Below are positions 45,415 to 59,535 of a stretch of DNA of 64,000 bases, one piece after another (positions within the stretch are counted from its first letter, which is position 1; the number at the start of each line of letters is the position of its first letter). Below the pieces are notes generated by a model. The model made no database searches, was not told the origin of the DNA, and worked only from the letters and a program-made list of their open reading frames with translations. A program made the translations under genes and the position numbers. Source of the stretch: Histoplasma ohiense (Eukaryota; Ascomycota; Eurotiomycetes; Onygenales; Ajellomycetaceae); NCBI GenBank assembly GCA_017607445.1, contig JAEVHH010000001.1, positions 3,596,001 to 3,660,000 on the forward strand, read 5' to 3'.

Positions 45415-46987
45415 CTAGGCTGACTGGTGAGACCATGAATTTCACATTTGATTTGGTTTGGTTTGGTCCCAGTCCATTTCTTGGCGTGATTTCCAGTAGA
45501 ACCAGAATCAGAATGAAAGTGTAAAGAGATCAAAATTTTCAGAAATGAAGTGTAAAAGAATCAGATTTAGATCTAACATGACTATTATGAAATCAACAAA
45601 ATTTATTATTTCATGCAAAGTGACTGACTATGAAAAATAAGAACATGATCTGAGACTGATCATGATTTTAGCTCAAGTTTGATCCCATTCTGATGATTAT
45701 GTAATACATGACAATTGATAACAATTATTGATAATGCTCACAAGCTCATTAATACTATATACAATCACAGTCAATTTTTGTCTCCACTATATCATTGAAA
45801 GAGAATTCTGCTACAATAGAATTCTTATCAACAATTTCTTTTTCTTTTCCATGCTTAATCATCATCAATTTCTTTACAGTTTCTTCTTGCAATTGATCAC
45901 AGTGATAGTGACAAATATCTCAACTTGAGTTAAACTTTCTCTCTATATCAACTTCTGTCAATGGAATTGTCAGAATATTGTGTGTCATCATTGCTACTGT
46001 TGAATACTGACTGCTGATCATCCTTCACAGATCTAAAATAGATTTTTCTTTGATATTAACAGAATCATCATATAGATAGCAGTCAAATTCAGTGTTGCAA
46101 GAACTTTGTTTGCTCAGATTTTCAGCAGCAATCAATGAGTGCAAATTCTTAATCAATATTAGTAACAGATTAATATCAATATCTCAGTGAGTATTATAAA
46201 AAAAAAGTTACTAATCAGAGAATCATACTTTATTGACTCTTCAATTTGAGTATTATTCTGTTCATATTATTGATAGTTGTTGTTGTAGTATGTCTGAGCT
46301 ATATCAACATAGATTTGTTGTTCTTCCACTGTTCAATTCTCAGAAGTATATGCATTGATTTGATGAGAGAGATCAAGTACAGCAGCAACAGTATAGTAAT
46401 CAGCAAATGATTGATTGATTCTTGTATAATATTCTGCAAGTTTGTCTTGCACTCTTTCAATTGCTGCAGAAATAACTCTATTTCAGAATTGTTCTTCTTG
46501 TATATAAATCATCTGTGTTTTCAAATGAGTAAATAAACTGTTGTATATTCATCAAGAAGTTTGCATCATTGATATTACTGTAATAGACACAGCTTTTGTT
46601 GTTTTATAAAAGATAAACAACAGTTCAACAACATATTTTAACTGTGTTCACTCTGTATCAGAAAGTTTCAAAGCATGAATTTTCTCTTACTCAGAATTCT
46701 GAACTCAATGATTCACAGCATCTTTTAATCAAAGTGTTTGAACTGTCATCTCATAAGTAGAACTCCACTGTGTTTGATTATTTTGTATCATATTAAGAGA
46801 AGAAACTGAGCTGTGAGTGGCTTGAATATTGTGGAATTGTTGTTGTTGTTTGAGAGAAGTACTGATTGCATTGATGATATGATGAATCTAAAAAAGATAA
46901 TAAGATAGTTAGCAAATTGATCAATTTTCACTGAAGCATTATCAAATATCATTATCTTGTGAAGAATTGATGAGAATGTGATGTATG
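45415..46987 (-). mobile_element. hAT DNA-transposon remnant
   Basis: A transposase remnant plus the terminal region on its 3' side. The putative terminus at 45415 reads CTAGGCTGACTGGTGAG, with subterminal GATTTGGTTTGGTTTGGTCC, comparable in style to Ac-like hAT ends (TAGG...). The other terminus is lost because GYP1-g begins at 46988. The same terminal sequence recurs inside GYP1-c (17522-17784). Confidence 0.7.
45755..46987 (-). pseudogene. hAT transposase, C-terminal two thirds, decayed
   Basis: Read on the minus strand with TGA tolerated. The hAT core begins near 46790 with a QWSSTYEM motif (family T/RWNSTY), followed by LKYVVELLFIFYKTTKAVS, then AAIERVQDKLAEYYTR near 46400-46480 and VAAVLDLS. 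The C-terminal dimerisation region includes ILTIPLTEVDIERKFNSS (frame changes by indels) and ends at a TAG complementary to 45755-45757. A candidate 44-nt intron (46888-46931 on the + strand; donor GTGAAA, branch TTGCTAAC, acceptor TTTTTTAG) precedes the core. N-terminal zinc finger absent. Family call from motif order. Confidence 0.75.
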
Positions 46988-47507
46988 TGTGATGGGTTAG
47001 CATCTGTTAGACACAATCAACTCCTCTTCTGCATCTGCTTGTTTCTGGCTGTTGTAATCTCACATAACCCTCCATGTTCTTCTGCTCTGTGCTCTGCACT
47101 CATGTAGTTTCTAACAATTCTTCTGTATAGCTCTTAACATTCTTTCACTCTGTGTTCTGTGCTCATATAGTCTCTAACAATTCTTCTGTGTAGCTTCTAA
47201 TGTTCTTTCACTCTGTGTTTCACACTCATATAGTCTCTAACAATTCTTCTGTGTAGCTTTCAATGATTTCCCCACTTCACACTCTGTGCTTGTGTAGTTT
47301 CTAACAATTCTTATGCATATCTCTTAATGTTCTTCTGCTCTGCACTCCACTGTGGAGCAGCTTCTGATATTCTTTCATCTCAAACTTTTCTCTATAAAAA
47401 CCCTCTTTGTATGATCTTTTCTTCTGATTTCTTTTCTCTTTTCTTTCTTAATCAATTTGTAATCTGTAATTAGAATAGTATCAAATTGTTAATTGAAGTA
47501 TATCTCA
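46988..47507 (+). repeat. GYP1-g 5' LTR (about 520 bp, small deletions)
   Basis: Begins TGTGATGGGTTAGCATC but lacks about 13 bp after CTGTTAG and about 4 bp near its end (ATATCTCATTATGAATTG instead of TCTGTTACATTATG). The damaged end means the exact LTR border is approximate. Confidence 0.85.
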
Positions 47508-47888
47508 TTATGAATTGATTCTTCTGCATTTAAAATCTGAGTGTTTTGTTATTAGTTCTTATATCTGAGTATGTTGTTATCAGTTCTTACATCTGAGTGT
47601 GTTGTTTACAGATCTGAGTGTCTAGTTGTTACAAGAGATTTCTTGTGAGTCTGAGTGCTCTTATTGTTAGTTATATAGACTGTTGTGTCTAAGTGTCTGA
47701 AACACAATCAACTGTGTTCTATGAGATCTGAGTGTCTATGAACTGTAACACTGTGAATAGTGTTCACAAAGAAGCTTGACAAAGCTTAGTGCTGCAACAC
47801 TGCAAATAGTGTCTGTGAGAGGACTGAGTGTCTACAAGTATTCCTTTTCTTTTTTTTATATTATTATTACATGTCTCTAGATATTGAA

Positions 47889-48902
47889 ATGAACTACAAA
47901 CAATTCTATGAACACTCACTGCATCTGAACACAGTGAACAACAACTTAGATCTACAAAGTATTCTTCAGCAGTAAGTGCTACAGATGACTGAATTGCAAC
48001 AACAACTTGCTGAAATGAGTACTTCTGCATTCACTGTTTCTTCTACATCCACATCTTATAAAAAGCTCTCAAGAGAGAAGCTCTCAATTCTCAACAAATA
48101 TGAGAGAGATCTAGTGCTCTACCTCATATGGAAATCAAAAGCAAACATCAAATTGGACATCAATGAATGAGCAATAGACTCACTATCCAATCAAGTGTGG
48201 TATATTCATAGCAGATTGAATGATGATATGTTAGCAAAATTTCAACTCTGAATGAATCATTGTCAGAATTATCAGTATATGTCAGAGCTAGTCTTCTGAC
48301 AACTCAACTCCCTCTTTCTCAATTCTATGCTTCAAGTCAAGACATTAGACTGGCTTAATCAAACTTGTTAGATGAATGTCATGTTGACAACTTATCTTTC
48401 TGAATTCAATCACAAACTCCTAGAAGCAGATGAGTAAGACTGAGATGACATTGTCAAGATCAACATATTGTTCAAGAACTTGAACTTTCAGTTGCATAAC
48501 TGAAGTATAGAGTATTCAAAACTCTCAATATACAGCAAATTCTGTGCTGATCTTTGTCTGTTGAACAACAATCTGTCTCAGTTGAATGTACTTCAAAATT
48601 GCAGAGAATTCTGCTGAACAAATATATACATCTCAAACCACTCTGCAGTGCCCCCCATCTCTGAATCAGAATCAATGAACTGAATCTCACATATAAACAC
48701 AAGTCATCTGAGAATCCTCAATATCTCAGAGAAGAATGTCACTGACTGAATCATCAGAGAAGTCTGCATACACTGCAACAAGTCAGAGCATTTCACAAAT
48801 CAATGTCTGAATACAATCACTCTGAGTAAACCCCTCACACATGTGAACACTGTGTCACCTGTGGACAGGCAAGAACAGGGAAAAGATAAACTCTCACTCT
48901 AA
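47889..48902 (+). pseudogene. gag: GYP1-g gag
   Basis: Same 1014-bp length and TAA stop as in GYP1-b. A 64-codon open piece covers MLQMTELQQQLAEMSTSAF onward and retains LIWKSK. CCHC knuckle near 48765-48806 (CIHCNKSEHFTNQC). Several TGA and TAA/TAG stops. Confidence 0.86.
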
Positions 48903-51900
48903 AACACAGATGAGAGCTCAAGAAGCAGAAAGCTAGCTGAAGATTCAAGCAGAAGATACAAGCAGACACAATTATAATCTCTATCATTGTAAATAATCTA
49001 GTCAATGTATGAGCAATGATAGACAGTGGTTTTCTTCATTACACTCTTATAGACACTCAGCTGATTGAGAAGTATAAGCTTCAGCATATTTTCTTTCTCA
49101 AGCTGCATAAGCTCAGTGAATTTGATGATCTCAGAGAATCCATCTTCTACAATATGATAAGATTTAATGTTGATGTAGAAGGACATAAGAAAAAGAATGT
49201 ATATGCATATGAAATACAAAACCTTGAGTACAATCTAATACTCAGTCTATCATGACTCACAGAATTTGAAACCTTGTTGAATGCATGCAACTGCTGCCTT
49301 ATTTTCCCAGAAGATGACTGTGTTTATGAGAAAGATGTCAATAGAACCACTGATCTCACTCAGATATCAGCAGAAGCATACAAACTACTAACTCATCAAA
49401 TGCATGAGAAGAAGAACATTCAAGTGTTCACTGCTAGTATAATAAATATCAAAAAAACATTAGAGAAACTAGAACTCAAGAATCTCAAGAAATCACACAA
49501 AGAACTATCTGAATTGTATGAAGATTTCACAGACATATTCAACAAAAAAAAAGCTGAAAAGCTTCTCTCTCACTGAGGATGCAGTATAGATTATATGATT
49601 GAACTCATTAAGAAAGATGATAAGAACTCACAATCACTCTGAGATTCTCTCTACAGCATATCACACAATGAGCTTCTTGTTCTATGAAAAACATTCAATG
49701 AATTACTAGACAAAGACTTCATTTGTGTTAACAACTCACTCACTGCAGCATCTGTACTGTTTGCAAAGAAATCAGAAAAAGGCTTATGATTCTGCATCAA
49801 CTATTGAGAACTCAACAAGATTACACAGAAGAATCAATATCCTCTCTCACTCATCAATGAAATGCTCAAATGAATAGAAAAAGTGAAATGATTTATGAAA
49901 CTTGACATCTCTATGGCCTTCTACAAGATAAGAATTAATGAAGATGATGAATGGCTAACTGTCTTTTGTACACATTACAGATTATACAAATGGACAGTGA
50001 TCTTCTTTGAATTAGCAAACAGTCTGAGCATGTTTCAGAAATACATTAACTGAGCTCTATGAGATCTGCTCAACAAGATTGTCTCAGCATACATGAATGA
50101 TATTCTGATCTTCACTGATGAATCACTCACTGAGCACTGTAAGCATATACAACAAGTGCTTGACCATCTATGAAAAGCTGAACTGCAAGTGGATATTGAC
50201 AAATGCAACTTCAAGACTAAGTCTACAATCTATCTAGAATTCATCATTGAAGCTGAAAAAGATATATGTATGGATTCTAAGAAGATGGAAGCAATTCTCA
50301 ACTGAGAGACATCAGTCTCAGTAAAAGAGACTAGAAGCTTTCTAGAATTCATCAACTTCTATCAAAGATTTATCAAAGACTTCTTCAATATTATATGACC
50401 ACTGACAGATCTGATCTGAAAAGATGCTGTATTTCAATGAACTGATGAAATGAACACAGCATTCAAAAAGCTGAAGTGTATGTTCACAAACATCTCAATA
50501 CTGCAATCATTTGATCTGAATAAGCATACAATTCTTGAAACAGACATCTCAGATTATGTAGTAGATGAGACACTGATGTAATATAATAACAAAAATGTTC
50601 TACAACTCTGTGTCTTCATCTTGAAAAAGATGTCACTCACTGAATACAACTATAAGATCTACAACAAAAAGCTTCTAGTGATCATACAATGTTTTGAAGA
50701 ATGAAAGTTCAAACTTATGAGTGTTGAAAAGTTTGAGATTGTTATTAATCATAAGAACTTAGAGTACTTCACAATCACTTGTAAACTCACTGAAAAACAT
50801 ATGCATTGATCATTGTTTCTTAGTCATTTTTCATTCACAATTTGTTATTGATCTGAAGTAGAGAACATTCTTGTGAATGCTCTGTTCCACTGAGAATAAG
50901 ATATACCATCTGATGACTTGAACAATAGATGGAAACACTGAGAGCATCAGTTAATCAACTCTGCAATTATAGAAAGTTCTACACAATCAAACAAATCTCA
51001 TATACATGTCAATCAGTTCCAAGCTCAAGAACTCTCACTCAAAGAACAATGAAAGCTAGCAGCAGAAGCAGATGAATTCTGACAACAAGCTGCTGAAGCT
51101 ATATGAAACAGAACATCTCAATTCTCTGCAGATGTATATTCAAGAACAGATATCTCAGCATGTTCAATCAATGATGAAAACTGTTTATGCTTTTGAGATA
51201 GATGATGAATTCTCAATTCAGAATCTCTATGAACACAGATCATGCAAGAAATTCATAACTCATCAATAATTGAACACTCAGAATACAAAATCATGTACAA
51301 CATTGTTGTCTGAGAATTCTACTGATCAGATATATCAAAAGATATATACTGGTTTGTATGCAACTGTGATTGCTGTGACTCAGTGACAGTATGATATGAA
51401 CACTGAAAAGAGATGCTGAAGTCTCTATCTGTCTTCAATCAAACTTGATATGATATAGCTATTGATTTTGCAGTTTTCTTATCTGAAAGAAGAGATTCTA
51501 TGAACATTCTAGTCATTGTTGACTGACTCAGCAAGAGTGTAATACTACAGCTCTGTGATAAGATGAATGTCAAAGTAGTTGCAGATGTCTTCATCAGAAG
51601 TCTGTTCTATTATATACACAGTCTGTCTTCATTCATTGTGTCAGATAGAGACAGTCAATTCATCAGTGCACTCTGAGTCTGTATATATCAATTATTAAGA
51701 ATTGAATGAAAGTTATCAATAGTGTACCACTCAGAGACTGATGAAGCTACTGAGAGAATGATATAAACAGTAAAGAACATTCTTCATAAGTTCTACAATT
51801 ATATACAAGACAACTGAAACAATCTGCTGTCATATGCTGAGATTACAATTAACAGTTAAGATTCTGCTACAATAGATGTAAACTCATTCTTTCTTCTACA

Positions 51901-52069
51901 CAGATACAACTTAGAGATTCTGAACTTTTCTGAGACTCTCTGAGAAACTGCATACATCTGCAGTCTCATACAGATGACAGAGAATATCATGAGCAAGCTG
52001 AAGAAAGCTCACAAATGAGCAGAAGCTTCAATGATCAGCATTTAGTAAGATTATAAGAATCAAGTGAAC
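48903..52069 (+). pseudogene. pol: GYP1-g pol, truncated by GYP2-b
   Basis: In the -1 frame relative to gag. Protease DSG intact (MIDSGFLHYTLID, 49016 on). Linker open for 100 codons (49274-49576). RT box YMND at about 50090-50101. RNase H TDISDYVVDET near 50535-50570. Integrase SDRDSQF near 51643-51663. Stops at the GYP2-b LTR before the chromodomain. Confidence 0.88.
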
Positions 52070-52340
52070 TGTAAGAGATGGTTGTAGGTATAATTATGGG
52101 AGTAGTGTGAAGTATGCATGTAGAATGTTAAGAAGGTAGCAATCTCTATTATTCAAAGCTAATCGCTGATCTTCTAATATCTACAGATATCAGTGAGCAT
52201 TATATAGACAATCATCATATGCTACAGCTGTCTATGATGCTGTGTACTATATCCCTCCTCATTAATTCTGATGTGTTCTGTGTTCTTCTATCACCATATA
52301 GCTATTTTCTAATATAGATATCTCTGTTGTGTCTATTACA
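52070..52340 (-). repeat. GYP2-b 3' LTR (271 bp)
   Basis: TGTAAGAGATGGTTGTAGG ... GTGTCTATTACA. Same length as both GYP2-a LTRs, with CpGs converted (TATGCATG, TGTTGTGTC). Confidence 0.94.
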
Positions 52341-53526
52341 ATTATCTCTCTTCTTCAAAGGCCTGGTTCTCAGAGCTTCTTACTGCAACATGTGAAGTTC
52401 ATAACATGTGCTGTGTGGTTAATATTGTATAGAGTTCACAGAATTGAGCTGGATTAATTGTTGAGATTAATTCTAAAGTGTTGCTGTTTTGAGAGAACAT
52501 TTTTCCATCTCTGATGTCAATGCAGTTCAATCATGATTTAGACACAACTTCTGAACCTCTTTTCTTTGACTTCTACATCAAAAATCACACTCCACTGAAA
52601 ATCATCACCAACATCACCATCAACAATTTTTTATTAAAAAAGAATACATCAATTTATCAAACAAAGTATGCTGTATCTTTCTATGCAATTTTTATTGCAA
52701 AATTCAAAGTTTTGATTGCATGGTTGTGTTTTCCATTTTGGGTTGAGTTTTGTGTTGTTGCAATCTCTTTGACTAACATTGCAATATTGATTTCAATCTT
52801 CAACATCTGTTTTTCTTTCTTGTTGCTTTTGCTTCTCCTTCTTCTTTGAATAAGGTCTTGGTACTGATTAAAGTTATGATAGAATGTCAGAACCAGCTGT
52901 TTCTGTTGCTGGTTCAAAGTCTATGAAGAGTGATATGCTGTCTGTCATTGAGAGCATTTGCTTGGGTTGTCTGAAGAGATTGCAGAACCCTCCAGTATAT
53001 TCTTGCTTTGTGAATGATGAACAGATATGCTGTCACATCTGTCATATATCAAATAGAAGTTGTGCTGCTGTAAGTTTTCTTAAACTGAGATTGTTAAAGG
53101 TACTAATAGATTATAGATGTCTGAGCACTTTCATGAAATCAGTCAATCTTTGATTGATGAATTTCACAAGATGCTGCTCTTCAATGAAGTTCTGAATGAG
53201 AGATTTGTCATGTATCAAACTGTCATTGTGAGATTTGTACTTGATGTGCAGATCTACAAGAATGCAGATGAGGTTCTAGAATTCTATATGAACTCTGATA
53301 ATCTGTTGTCACAGCAGAGTGTGGCATTCAATCATAACAGCATTTCAGAAAGTGTGTTTTTGCATTCTGCTATTACATCAGTGTCATTCTCACTGAGCCA
53401 AGATCTTGGTACATTATTTGAGTTGACTGATAATGTAGATGAAGATGAGGAAGCAGACAGTTCTGTTGAAATATTAGAAAGAAACACAGCAGCATATTGC
53501 TGTTGTTGTATTCAACATTTGACAAC

Positions 53527-54060
53527 TGTAACGGGCGTACTTCGATTAACGATTTGATACTATTCTAATTACAGATTATGAATTGATTAAGGAAAGAAAA
53601 AGAAAAGAAATCAGAAGAAAAGATTGTACAAAGGGGGTTCTTATAGAGAAAAGTTCAAGATGAAAGAATATCAGGAGCTGCTCCACAGTGGAGTGTGAAG
53701 TGGAAGAACATTAAGAGATATGTGTAAAAATTGTTAGAAGCTACACAAGTGTGGAATGTGGGGCAGGGGAATCATTGAGAGCTATATGGAAGAATTGTTA
53801 GAGACTACACAAGTGCAGAACACAGAGTGAGAGAACATAAGAAGCTATATAAAAGAATTGTTAGAGACTACATAAGTGCAGAGCACAGAGTGGAAGAATG
53901 TTAAGAGCTATGCAGAAGAATTGTTAGAAACTATATGAGTATGAAACACAGAGTGGAAGAACATCAAGGATTACACAAGATCACAATGATCAGAAACAAG
54001 TGAATGCAGAAGAGAAGTTGATTGTGTAAGTTAATTACTAATGAATACTAATCTGTCACA
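53527..54060 (-). repeat. GYP1-h 3' LTR (534 bp)
   Basis: TGTAACGGGCGTACTTCG ... CTAATCTGTCACA on the + strand. The outer end has intact CpGs and the inner end is mutated. Followed by the polypurine-tract complement. Confidence 0.94.
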
Positions 54061-57000
54061 TTATCCCCCTCTATCAGAGTGAGTGAGGACTCATAGATGT
54101 TGAGAGTGGCAGTGTTCTTCAAGACAGATACAGATTCTCAGATTGAACAATTGTATTCTACTCATTTAATGAGGTATTCACAGTGATGGTGATTGGTTCT
54201 ATTGTCAAGAATTGTTTTGATTTCTCATTTGAGTTTGTTGTCTTCTTCTATGATGATGAGTGACTGTCAATTGAAGATTCTCTGTGAGAGGAATGGATCC
54301 TCAGCTGTGGGTTGAAGCAGGTTTGTATGAAAGACATTGTGAATGTCAGATGAGGTGTTGAGTTGATAATCATGTGTATCTAGCACTTTCTTCACTGTAT
54401 ACTTGATGTGATGATAATCTAGTGTACACAAGAGACAGTCTGTTCTTATGTTCTTGAGATTCAGTCAGACTTTGTTTTCTATATAATATCAGATTGCAGA
54501 ACTTCTTCTGATATTCATTTAATTCTTGTAATTTTGCTGAGTGCTGATCATTGAAGCTTCTGTTCATTTACAGACTTTCTTCAGCTTGCTCATGATGTTC
54601 TCTGCTGTCTATATGAGACTGTGAGTGTATATGATTTCTCAGAGAGTCTCAGAGAAGTTCAGAATCTCTAAGTTGTATTCATATAGAAGAAAGAATGGAC
54701 TTACATCTGTCATAGCAGAATCTCAACTGTTAATCACAATCTCAGTATATAGCAGCAGATTGCTTCAGTTGTCTTGTGTGTAATTGCAGAACTTATGAAG
54801 GATGTTCTTTACTGTTTATATCATTCTCTCAGTAGCTCTATCAGTCTCTGAGTGATACACTGTTGATAACTTTTGTTCAATTCTTAATAATTGGCATACA
54901 CAGGCTCAGAGTGCACTGATGAATTGACTGTCTCTATCTGACACAATGAATGAAGATAGACTGTGTATATGATAGAATGGGCTTCTGATGAAGGCATCTG
55001 CAACTACTTTGATGTTCATCTTGTCACAGAGCTGTAGTATTACACCCTTGCTGAGTCAGTTGACAATGACTAGAATGTTTGTAGAATCTTCACTTTTGAG
55101 TAAGGAAACTGCAAAATTGATAGCTATATCACATCAAGTTCAGTTGAGAACAGATAGAGACTTCAGCATCTCTTTTCAGTGTTCATATCATACTGTCACT
55201 GAGCCACAGCAATCACAGTTGTGTACAAACCAGCATATGTCTTTCAATATATCTGATCAGTAGAATTCTTAGATGACAATGTTGTACATGATTTCACATT
55301 CTGAGTGCTCAATCATCAGTGAGTCATGAATTTCTTACATGATTCATGTTTGTAGAGATTCTGAATCAGAGATTCATTGTCTATCTTGAAAGCATAAACA
55401 GTTGTCATCATTGATTGAACATGCTGAGATATCTATTCTTGAGTATACACTTGTGGGGAATCAAGATGCTCTGTTTTGTATAGCTTCAGCAGCTTGTTGT
55501 CAGAATTCATCTGCTTCTACTGCTAGCTTTCATTGTTCTTCAAGTGAGGGTTCTTGAGCTTGGGACTGATTGACATGTATGCAGGATTTGTCTGATTGTG
55601 TAGAACTTTCTATAATTACAGAGTTGATTAATCAATGCTTTTGATGTTTCCATCTGTTGTTCAAGTCATCAGATGGCATATCTTGTTCTCAGTGAGACAG
55701 AACATCCACAAAGATGTTCTCTACTTCAGATCAATAATGAATTGTGAATGAAAAATGACTAAGAAACAATGATCAATGCATATGTCTTTCAGTGAGTTTA
55801 TAAGTGATTGTGAAGTACTCTAAGTTCTTATGATCAGTAACAATCTCAAACTTTTCAACACTTATAAGTTCAGACTCCCATTCTTTGAGACATTGTATGA
55901 TTGCTAGAAGCTTCTTGTTGTAGATCTTGTAGTTGCATTCAGCAGATGACATCTTTTTCAAGGTAAAGACACAGAGTTGTAGAACATTTTCATTATCATA
56001 TTGCATCAGTGCCTCATCTACTACATAATCTGAGATGTTCATTTCAAGAATCATATGCTTATTCAGATTGAATAATTGCAGTATTGAGGTGCTTGTGAAC
56101 ATACACTTCAGCTTTTTGAATGCTGCATTCACTTCATCAGTTCATTGAAACACAGTGTCTTTCTGAGTCAGATTCATCAGTGATCATACAATATTGAAGA
56201 AGTTTTTGATGAATCTTTGATAGAAGTTGACAAATTCTAGAAAGCTTCTAGTCTCTTTTATCAAGACTGATGTCTCTCAGTTGAGAATTGCTTCCATCTT
56301 CTTAGAATTCATATGTACACCTTTTTCAGCTTTGATGATGAATTCTAGATAAATCATAGACTTGGTTTTGAAGTTGCATTTGTCAATGTTCACTTGCAGT
56401 TCAGCTTTTTATAGACAGTCAAGCATTTGTTGTATATGCTTGTGATGCTCAGTGAGCAGTTCATCAGTGAAGATCAGAATATTGTTCATGTACACTGAGA
56501 CAATCTCATCAAGCAGATCTTGTAGAGCTCAGTTAATGTATTTCTGAAATGTGCTTGAGATATTCACTAATTCAAAGAGAGTCACTGTTCATTTGTATAA
56601 TCTGTAATGTGTATGAAAAGTGGTTAGTCATTCATCATCTTCATTAATTCTTATCTTATAGAAGGCTGCAGAGATGTCAAGCTTTGTAAATCATTTTGCT
56701 TTTTCTACTTATTCAAATGTTTCATTGATGAGTGGAAGAGAGTATTGATCCTTTCATATAATTTTGTTGAGTCTTCAGTAGTCAATGCAGAATTGTAAGT
56801 CTTCTTCTGATTTCTTTGCAAATAGTATAAGTGCTGCAGTGAGTGAGTTGCTAACACAAATAAAGCCTTTGTTCAATAGTCTGTTGAGTGTTTTTTGTAG
56901 AATGAGAAGCTTGTTGTGTGATATACTGTAGAGAGAATCTCAGAGTGATTGTGAGTTCTTATCATTCTTCTTGATGAGCTCAATTATATGATCTATACTG

Positions 57001-57679
57001 AGTTCTTGATGAGAAGGAAGCTTTTCAGCTTCTTTTTTGTTGAACACATCTGTGAAATCTTTGTATGATTTAGATAGTTTCTTGTGTGATTTCTTGAAAT
57101 CTTTGAGTTCTAGCTTTTCTAATGCTTTTTTGATATTCACTATACTAGCAGTGAATACTTGAATGTTCTTCTTCTCATGTGCTTGATGAGTTAGTAGTTT
57201 GTATGCTTCTGTTGATATCTGAGTGAGATCAGTGGTTCTATTGACATTCTTCTTGTAAACACAGTCATCTTCTGGGAAAATAAGACAGCAGTTGTATGTG
57301 TTCAACAAGGTTTCAAATTCTGTGAGTTATGATAGACTGAGTATTAGATTGTACTCAAGGTCTTATATTTTGTATGTGTATATATTCTTTTTCTCATGTT
57401 CTTCTATGTTGACATTAAATCTTATCATGTTGTAGAAGGCTGATCCTCTGAGGCCATCAAATTCACTGAGTTTATACAGCTTGAAAAAGAGGATACACTG
57501 AAGCTTATGCTTCTCAATCAGCTGGATGTCTATAAGAGCATAATGAAGAAAACCACTGTCTATCATTGCTTGTATGTTGACTAGGCTATTTACAATGACA
57601 GAGATTATAATTGCATTCATTTGCATTTTCTGTTTGAATCTTCAGCTAGCTTTCTGCTTCTTGAGCTCTCATTCATATT
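54048..57679 (-). pseudogene. pol: GYP1-h pol
   Basis: TAG stop complement at 54048-54050 inside the LTR. Chromodomain around 54075-54230, then integrase, RNase H (a 119-codon open piece 55773-56132), RT with the box changed to YMNN near 56480-56497, and protease DSG intact (MIDSGFLHYALID near 57545-57570). The linker is open for 122 codons (56940-57308). Confidence 0.88.
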
Positions 57680-58693
57680 TTAGAGTGAGAGCTCATCTTT
57701 TCTCTGTTCTTGCCTATTCACAGGCAACACAGTGTTTACACATGTGGGGGGTTTACTTGAGATGATTGTATTTGAATATTGATTTGCAAAGTGCTCTGAC
57801 TTGTTGCAGTGTATGCAGACTTCTCTGATGATTTGATTGATGACATTCTTCTCTGAGACATTGAGGATTCTCAGATGACTTGCATTTATGTGTGGAACTC
57901 AGTTCATTGATTCTAATTTGAAGACAGAGGGTGCTGCAGAGTGGTTTGAGATGTATGTATTTGTTCAGTGAAATTCTCTGTGATTTTGAAGTGTGTGAAA
58001 CTGAGACAGATTGTTGTTCAATAGATGAAGATCAGTACAGAATTTGCTGTATGTTGAGAACTTTGAATGCTCTATACTTCAGTTATACAACTGAAAGTTC
58101 AAGTTCTTGAACAATATGTTGATTTTAATGATGTTATCTCAGTCTTGTCCACCTGCTTCTAGGAGTTTGTGATTGAATTCAGAAAGATAAGTTGTCAATA
58201 CAACATTCATCTGACAAGTTTGATTAAGCCAGTCTAACATTTTGGCTTGAAGTGTAGAATTGAGAAAGAGGGAGTTGAGTTGTTGAAAGACTAACTCTGA
58301 CATATGCTGATGATTCTGACAATAGCTCATTCAGAGTTGGAATTTTGCTAATATGTCATCATTCAATCTGCTATAAATATACCATGCTTGATTGAATAGC
58401 AAGTCTATTGCTCATTCATTGATGTTCAATTTGATGTTCATTTTTGACTTTCATGTGAGGTAGAGTGCTAGATCTTTCTTGTATTTGTTGAGGATTGAAA
58501 GCTTCTCTCTTGAGGGCTTTTTGTGAGGTGTGGATGTAGAAGAAATGATGAACATGAGAGTGCTCATCTCAGCAAATCATTGTTGCAATTCAGTCATCTG
58601 TAGTGTCTGCTGCTGAAGAATGCTTTGTAGATCTAAGTTATCATTCACTGCATTCAGATGTGGTGGGTGTTTGTAGAATTGCTTGTAATTCAT
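57680..58693 (-). pseudogene. gag: GYP1-h gag
   Basis: Met complement at 58691-58693 (MNYKQFYKHP), TAA at 57680-57682, family length 1014 bp. CCHC knuckle complement near 57790-57830. TGA stops. Confidence 0.86.
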
Positions 58694-59535
58694 TTCAATA
58701 TCTAAGAATATATAATAATAAAAAAAAAAAGAAAAGAAATACTTGTAGACATTTGATTCTCTTGCAGACACTATTCACAGTGTTGCAGTACTAAGCTTGA
58801 TCAAGCTTCTTTGTGAACACTATTTGCAGTGTTATGATTCATAGATATTTGAGTCTTGTAGAACACAGTTGATTGTGTTTTGAATGCTTAGACACAATGA
58901 TCTATATAACTAATAATAAGGGCACTCAGATTCATGAGGGATCTCTTGTAATGACTAGACACTCAGATCTGTAAATGATGCACTCAGATGTAAGAACTGA
59001 TAACAATGCACTCAGATGTAAGAACTAATAACAAAGCACTTGAGTCTTAAACACAGAAGAATCAATTCATAATGTAACAGACATACTTCAATTAACAATT
59101 TGATACTATTCTAATTACAGATTACAAATTGATTAAGAAAAGAAAGAGAAAAGAAATCAGAAGAAAAGATTGTATGAAGAAGATTTTTATAGAGAAAAGT
59201 TCAGAGTGAAAGAATATCAGAAGCTGCTCCACAGTGGAGTATAGAGTGGAAGAATATTAAGAAGTACACATAAGAATCATTAGAAGCTATATGAGTGTGG
59301 AATGTGAGATGGAGGAATCATTGAGAGCTACACAGAAGAATCATTAGAGACTATATGAGCACAGAACACAGAGTGAGAGAATGTAAGAAGCTACACAGAA
59401 GAATCATTAGAGACTATACAAGCACAGAGCACAGAGTGAAAGAATGTTAAGAGCTATGCAGAAGAATCATTAGAAACTACACAAGTGTGGAGCACAGAGC
59501 AGAAGAACATTGAGGGTTACACAAGGTCACAACAG

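Larger units (their letters stand above)
46988..52069 (+). mobile_element. GYP1-g: Gypsy copy interrupted by GYP2-b, continuing off window
   Basis: Plus-strand GYP1 copy inserted in the hAT transposase. LTR 46988-47507, gag 47889-48902, pol 48903-52069, where GYP2-b begins within the integrase C-terminal region. The remaining part should lie beyond the right edge. The left flank is GTATG. Confidence 0.92.

Noticed and set aside
52514..52917. Open frames on both strands between the GYP2-b LTR and the antisense gene
   Set aside because: The plus-strand frame is low-complexity hydrophobic and ends in a Leu run from a pyrimidine tract. The frames differ from those in GYP2-a at the equivalent place, so they are taken as promoter or leader DNA.
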